From: Tannerella sp.
GTDB lineage: Bacteria > Bacteroidota > Bacteroidia > Bacteroidales > Tannerellaceae
Assembly: GCA_031289445.1 (NCBI GenBank)
Contig: JAITPL010000182.1
Coordinates: 1 to 9,744 of the forward strand
Reading direction: 5' to 3'
Length of the DNA: 9,744 nt
The notes under the pieces were generated by a model. That model ran no database searches. It had not been told where the DNA came from and worked only from the letters and a program-made list of their open reading frames with translations. Shown one piece after another: positions 6,028-9,744 of the stretch (positions within the stretch are counted from its first letter, which is position 1; the number at the start of each line of letters is the position of its first letter). Position numbers and translations under genes: made by a program.

Positions 6028-7083
6028 TCAGTTTTTGCGCAGTTGTTTGTCGAGAATTTTGTCGGCTTCGCTGCGGGCACGGAGGTCGTCGAGATATTGC
6101 TTTTGCAGTATGGCGTAATCGTTGTTTGCGCCGTCGTTCTCAACAAACAGATTGTAGGACTGCTCGGCAAAAGACACGGAACGGTCGAAATCGCTTCTCA
6201 TCTCGTAACACAAGGCGAGATTCGAGAGCAGACGCGCTTTTGAGCGTTTGTTGGCGGTCTTGGCTAACATGGCTTCCCAGACATTAGTGGCTTCAGCCCA
6301 TTTTGAAGCGTGAGCAAAGGCTGTGCCACGCTTCCATTCGGATAAGTGGCTTGCATAATACCATCGAGTAGCATCTTTCCAATACGGCACGAAATTGATG
6401 CGAATGGTATTTCCCAGATAATTAGCGAGATAGTGCATGGTATATTTTACGTCGGCAGGCTTTATTATCAATGAATCGACGCCCGGCAGAAACTCGTCGT
6501 CGGAGATAAGCAACAGCGAATCACTGAAAGTAAGCGTCGGAGCTTGCGTTTGCTGCGGCCACAGGACACGCAGTTCGCCATCCAAATTGGCTTTGATAAA
6601 ATTTCGCGTAACCGCTAAAGAGTTCTTGTTCTCTTTACTTAAAGTTCGGAAGATAAACCGGTCCAGAGATATAATTGCATCCACGCCGTATTTATAGCAC
6701 ATCAGGCTCGCATCAAGGCTGCTGAAAGGCGTCATATTGTAAAAAAGCGAATCGGTACGCAGTGTATCGTCGCAAATACGCACGTCGTCGAACTGTGACT
6801 CTTCGGCGATTGCGCGAGCCAGGGCCTGACAGAAATCGTAAGCCGCACTGTCGGCCGAGACCGACAGCGATGCCACGTCTTTATCGCCTATCATATAATG
6901 ATGGGCAATATTGTCGGGCTGCTGGGCGGAATTATTGACTATTAAGATATTACGCACCTCTTCGGGGAAAGTTATCTTCGCCGGATTATAAGTTTGAATT
7001 GTTATCGTACGAAAATCTGAGCACGAAGCAAGAGCCGCCACCGCAAGCAACACCGCCAACCGATTTAAAACATGACTTTTCAT
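6028..7083 (-). CDS. DUF6340-type lipoprotein with C-terminal TPR-like helices
   Basis: A 351-residue predicted lipoprotein of unknown function. The N-terminus has a lysine/arginine-flanked hydrophobic signal (residues about 6-18) and the lipobox L-A-S-C with Cys21 as the lipidated residue. The +2 to +4 residues are S-D-F, with no clear acidic surface-export signal, so an inner face of the outer membrane is as likely as the surface. After the cysteine, the ITFPEEVRNILIVNN stretch (37-51) is characteristic of the Bacteroidota family annotated as DUF6340. The middle is alpha/beta (about 70-240); about 250-315 contains helix pairs with TPR-like spacing (KWAEATNVWEAML, SKARLLSNLALCYEMRSDFDRSVSFAEQSY), suggesting a protein-interaction surface. 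It starts 4 bases after the valS stop, so it is probably co-transcribed and perhaps translationally coupled, and its stop is 1 base from that of the convergent permease gene. Confidence 0.85.
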   Translation of the reverse strand: MKSHVLNRLAVLLAVAALASCSDFRTITIQTYNPAKITFPEEVRNILIVNNSAQQPDNIAHHYMIGDKDVASLSVSADSAAYDFCQALARAIAEESQFDDVRICDDTLRTDSLFYNMTPFSSLDASLMCYKYGVDAIISLDRFIFRTLSKENKNSLAVTRNFIKANLDGELRVLWPQQTQAPTLTFSDSLLLISDDEFLPGVDSLIIKPADVKYTMHYLANYLGNTIRINFVPYWKDATRWYYASHLSEWKRGTAFAHASKWAEATNVWEAMLAKTANKRSKARLLSNLALCYEMRSDFDRSVSFAEQSYNLFVENDGANNDYAILQKQYLDDLRARSEADKILDKQLRKN

Positions 7084-7087
7084 GGCT

Positions 7088-9703
7088 TTATTTTTTCAGT
7101 TGCTCGATTCTGTCCTTTAGCGTGCGGATTTTGCTCTCTGCATCAGCCTGTTTTTGGCGTTCGTTAGCCACAACTTCAGGCTGGGCGTTGGCTACAAACT
7201 TCCCGTTATTCAGTTTGCCCATCACCGAGCGCAGGAATCCTTCCTGATACTTCAGTTCCTTGTCCAACCGTTTAAGTTCTTCTTCTATATCGATTTCGAC
7301 AGGGATGTGATATTCCGTCGTGCTCACAAGAAAACTTGCCGTATTCGAGGGCTTTTCGCTCAAACAGGAAATCTCGCCGATATTGCAGAGCTTCCCGATT
7401 ATATCGTCGAAATTGGCGTTATGCTCGCCAATAATAAACAGATTGACGGCGTCCTTTTGAGCTATATTATTCTGCGCCCGGATAGTGCGGATGCCGGCAA
7501 TAATCTCTTTAACTACCTCGAAATCATCAACCAACGAGTCCGAAACGGAGGAATCAATCGGGTTTTGGAGGGTTGTCATAATACTTTCGCCGGCCTTGCG
7601 TTCCTTGAGCGCCTGCCACAGTTCTTCGGTAATAAAGGGCATAAAGGGATGCAAAAGTTTTAGCAGCTCTTCAAAAAAATCAAGTGTCCGGTCATAAGTA
7701 GCCTTGTCGATAGGCTGCTCGTAAGGCGGTTTAATGATTTCGAGATACCATGCCGAAAACTCGTCCCAGAACAGCTTGTAAACGCCCATCAAAGCCTCCG
7801 AAATACGGTATTTCGAGAACAGGTCGTCCTGCTCCGCACCGGCTTTCCGCAATATGCCGTTAAACCATGCAATAGCTTTTGAGTTTGTATTTGGCAGAGA
7901 TTCCGTCTCCACGACCTGCAAGCCTTTAATGAATCTGAATGCATTCCAGATTTTATTGCAGAAATGCCGTCCCTGCTCGCACAGCGTCTCGTTAAAGAGC
8001 AGGTCGTTTCCGGCCGCTGCCGAAAGCAACATCCCCATCCTTACTCCATCGGCTCCGAATTTGTTTATCAACTCAACAGGATCGGGCGAGTTGCCGAGCT
8101 GTTTCGACATCTTACGTCCTAACTTGTCGCGTACGATTCCGGTGAAATACACATTCGTAAAACAGGGTAAGCGGCGATACCGGTAACCCGACATAATCAT
8201 CCTCGCAACCCAGAAGAAAATTATATCCGGCCCGGTAACGAGGTCGTTAGTAGGATAATAGTATTTTATATCCTCGTTGTCGGGGTTGTTGATGCCGTCA
8301 AAGACCGAGATAGGCCACAACCACGACGAAAACCATGTGTCGAGACAATCCTCGTCCCGACGCAAATCATCAATCGAAAACTGACCTTTGACGGTTGACA
8401 AAGCCTGCCTGTATGCCTCTTCTCTCGTTTCGGCCACGAATACCTTTCCTTCTATATACCATGCCGGTATCTGATGTCCCCACCACAGTTGGCGGCTGAT
8501 GCACCAGTCTTTGATGTTTTCCATCCAGTGGCGGTAGGTGTTTTTGAACTTGGCGGGATAGAATTTTATTGTATCGTCCATAACCGCATCCAGAGCGGGT
8601 TTGGCAAGGTCTTCCATCTTGAGAAACCACTGCATCGAGAGTTTAGGCTCGATAGGCGAATCTGTGCGCTCCGAGAAACCCACTTTATTGGTATAGTCTT
8701 CGATTTTATCAAGCAGACCGGCTACTTCGAGGTCTTTCACAATCTGCTTGCGAACGTCGAAGCGATCCATCCCGACATATATTTCGCCTGACTGACTGAT
8801 TGTGCCGTTATCGTTGAAGATATCGATGGACGGAAGGTTGTATTTTTCACCCAGCATATAGTCGTTGACGTCGTGCGCAGGCGTTACCTTGAGGCATCCG
8901 GTGCCAAATTCCATATCAACATATTCGTCTTCGATGACAGGTATGACGCGGTTTACGAGCGGCACTATGACTTTTTTGCCTTTCAGCCAAGCTGTCTTGG
9001 GGTCGTTCGGATTGATACACATTGCCGTATCGCCCATGATGGTTTCGGGTCTGGTTGTGGCTACTACGGCAAAATCCTCATCGGAATCGACTACTTTATA
9101 TTTCAGATAGTATAATTTCCCCTGCTGTTCTTTATAAATAACTTCTTCGTCCGAGAGGGCGGTTTGGGCTTTCGGGTCCCAGTTGACCATCCTTACGCCG
9201 CGATAGATTTTACCTTTATTATAGAGGTCAACAAAGACTTTCAGCACGCTTTGCGAGCGTTTTTCGTCCATAGTGAAGCAAGTACGCTCCCAGTCGCACG
9301 AAGCGCCGAGTTTCTTCAGCTGTTCGAGGATGATACCGCCGTGCTTATGCGTCCATTCCCAGGCATGTTCGAGAAACTGCTCGCGTGTAAGGTCGGTTTT
9401 CTTCACGCCTTCGGCAGCCAGCTTGGCCACAACCTTTGCTTCGGTTGCGATAGAGGCATGGTCGGTACCCGGCACCCAGCAGGCGTTACGGCCTTTCATG
9501 CGTGCGCGTCGGACGAGAATATCCTGAATAGTATTGTTCAGCATGTGCCCCATGTGAAGCACGCCTGTAACGTTAGGTGGAGGGATGACGATAGTAAATG
9601 GATCGCGTCCATCGGGTTTAGAGCTAAACAGTCGATGTTCGAGCCAATACTTGTACCACTTGTCTTCGACCGCCTGAGGGTCGTATTTACTTGCTAATTC
9701 CAT
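7088..9703 (-). CDS. valS: Valyl-tRNA synthetase
   Basis: A complete 871-residue class I aminoacyl-tRNA synthetase that charges tRNA-Val in the cytoplasm and edits mischarged threonine. The HIGH motif appears as HMGH (50-53) within [15 protein letters not shown], and the KMSKS motif as KMSKQ (531-535) in [14 protein letters not shown]. The inserted CP1 editing domain shows [12 protein letters not shown] (216-227) and [15 protein letters not shown] (267-281). [10 protein letters not shown] (455-464), typical of Ile/Val enzymes, lies in the catalytic core. The anticodon-binding helical region runs about 575-740, and a C-terminal coiled coil (about 805-871, the Val-specific arm contacting tRNA) ends the protein. 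Length is normal for bacterial ValRS. The ATG at 9703 begins [17 protein letters not shown], the usual first motif. It heads the operon with the DUF6340-type lipoprotein gene. Confidence 0.98.
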   Translation of the reverse strand: MELASKYDPQAVEDKWYKYWLEHRLFSSKPDGRDPFTIVIPPPNVTGVLHMGHMLNNTIQDILVRRARMKGRNACWVPGTDHASIATEAKVVAKLAAEGVKKTDLTREQFLEHAWEWTHKHGGIILEQLKKLGASCDWERTCFTMDEKRSQSVLKVFVDLYNKGKIYRGVRMVNWDPKAQTALSDEEVIYKEQQGKLYYLKYKVVDSDEDFAVVATTRPETIMGDTAMCINPNDPKTAWLKGKKVIVPLVNRVIPVIEDEYVDMEFGTGCLKVTPAHDVNDYMLGEKYNLPSIDIFNDNGTISQSGEIYVGMDRFDVRKQIVKDLEVAGLLDKIEDYTNKVGFSERTDSPIEPKLSMQWFLKMEDLAKPALDAVMDDTIKFYPAKFKNTYRHWMENIKDWCISRQLWWGHQIPAWYIEGKVFVAETREEAYRQALSTVKGQFSIDDLRRDEDCLDTWFSSWLWPISVFDGINNPDNEDIKYYYPTNDLVTGPDIIFFWVARMIMSGYRYRRLPCFTNVYFTGIVRDKLGRKMSKQLGNSPDPVELINKFGADGVRMGMLLSAAAGNDLLFNETLCEQGRHFCNKIWNAFRFIKGLQVVETESLPNTNSKAIAWFNGILRKAGAEQDDLFSKYRISEALMGVYKLFWDEFSAWYLEIIKPPYEQPIDKATYDRTLDFFEELLKLLHPFMPFITEELWQALKERKAGESIMTTLQNPIDSSVSDSLVDDFEVVKEIIAGIRTIRAQNNIAQKDAVNLFIIGEHNANFDDIIGKLCNIGEISCLSEKPSNTASFLVSTTEYHIPVEIDIEEELKRLDKELKYQEGFLRSVMGKLNNGKFVANAQPEVVANERQKQADAESKIRTLKDRIEQLKK

Positions 9704-9726
9704 AGAATATTACTTATTTTCGACTG

Positions 9727-9734
9727 CAAAAATA
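9727..9734 (-). promoter_or_regulatory. Promoter -7 box for valS
   Basis: On the minus strand this reads TATTTTTG, an exact TAnnTTTG match, 23 bases upstream of the valS ATG. The matching -33 element would lie about 20 bases further out, beyond the right edge, so the promoter cannot be fully judged. No T-box or other leader structure fits in the short gap between this box and the start codon. Confidence 0.6.
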
Positions 9735-9744
9735 ATGAATATTT

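Noticed and set aside
5601..6170. 189-residue minus-strand reading frame
   Set aside because: It lies opposite the permease 3' end and runs into the lipoprotein gene in another frame; its composition (Ala/Thr runs opposite the glycine tract) is that of a shadow frame.
7154..7663. 169-residue plus-strand reading frame
   Set aside because: Antisense to the valS 3' end, which is well supported as coding by the anticodon-binding and coiled-coil regions.
9164..9697. 177-residue plus-strand reading frame
   Set aside because: Fully antisense to the highly conserved N-terminal half of valS; no recognisable domain and no promoter.

Overview
The window looks like chromosomal DNA from a member of the Bacteroidota, most likely Bacteroidales. 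Five things point there: promoter -7 boxes of the TAnnTTTG type, a lipoprotein of the Bacteroidota-restricted DUF6340 type, an ABC permease carrying a golvesin-like C-terminal domain, a MerR/M23 peptidase pair whose peptidase starts with the YMYNPKTLEYERV motif common in that order, and a 3' gene end that resembles a type IX secretion (T9SS) sorting tail. There are no phage, transposase, CRISPR or RNA genes. All five complete-length reading frames besides the short regulator, and the regulator itself, appear intact.

Layout, left to right. Positions 1-50 hold the last codons of a plus-strand gene, possibly a T9SS-secreted protein. Positions 51-301 are a repeat-rich intergenic stretch: two 16-bp direct repeats, five copies of a 7-bp AT-rich repeat, and a perfect 28-bp palindrome. 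Positions 302-1623 (minus) are a two-gene operon with overlapping ends: a membrane-anchored M23/LytM peptidase followed by a small MerR-like regulator. Positions 1624-1742 are a divergent promoter region. Positions 1743-6026 (plus) are a two-gene ABC transporter operon: an ATPase, then a 1128-residue permease with a very large periplasmic part (degenerate M1-peptidase-like region, beta-sandwich region, golvesin-like domain with a glycine run). Positions 6028-9703 (minus) are valS followed by the DUF6340 lipoprotein, 4 bases apart, with the valS promoter -7 box close to the right edge.

Taken together, this is mainly envelope-related and housekeeping content: peptidoglycan remodelling, an uncharacterised ABC exporter-like complex, an uncharacterised lipoprotein, and valyl-tRNA synthetase. 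The least explained item is the giant permease. Its peptidase-like region has lost the zinc motif, suggesting a binding or scaffold role rather than proteolysis. I see no clear evidence for a wholly new multi-gene system; the points worth following up are this permease and the intergenic repeat cluster.
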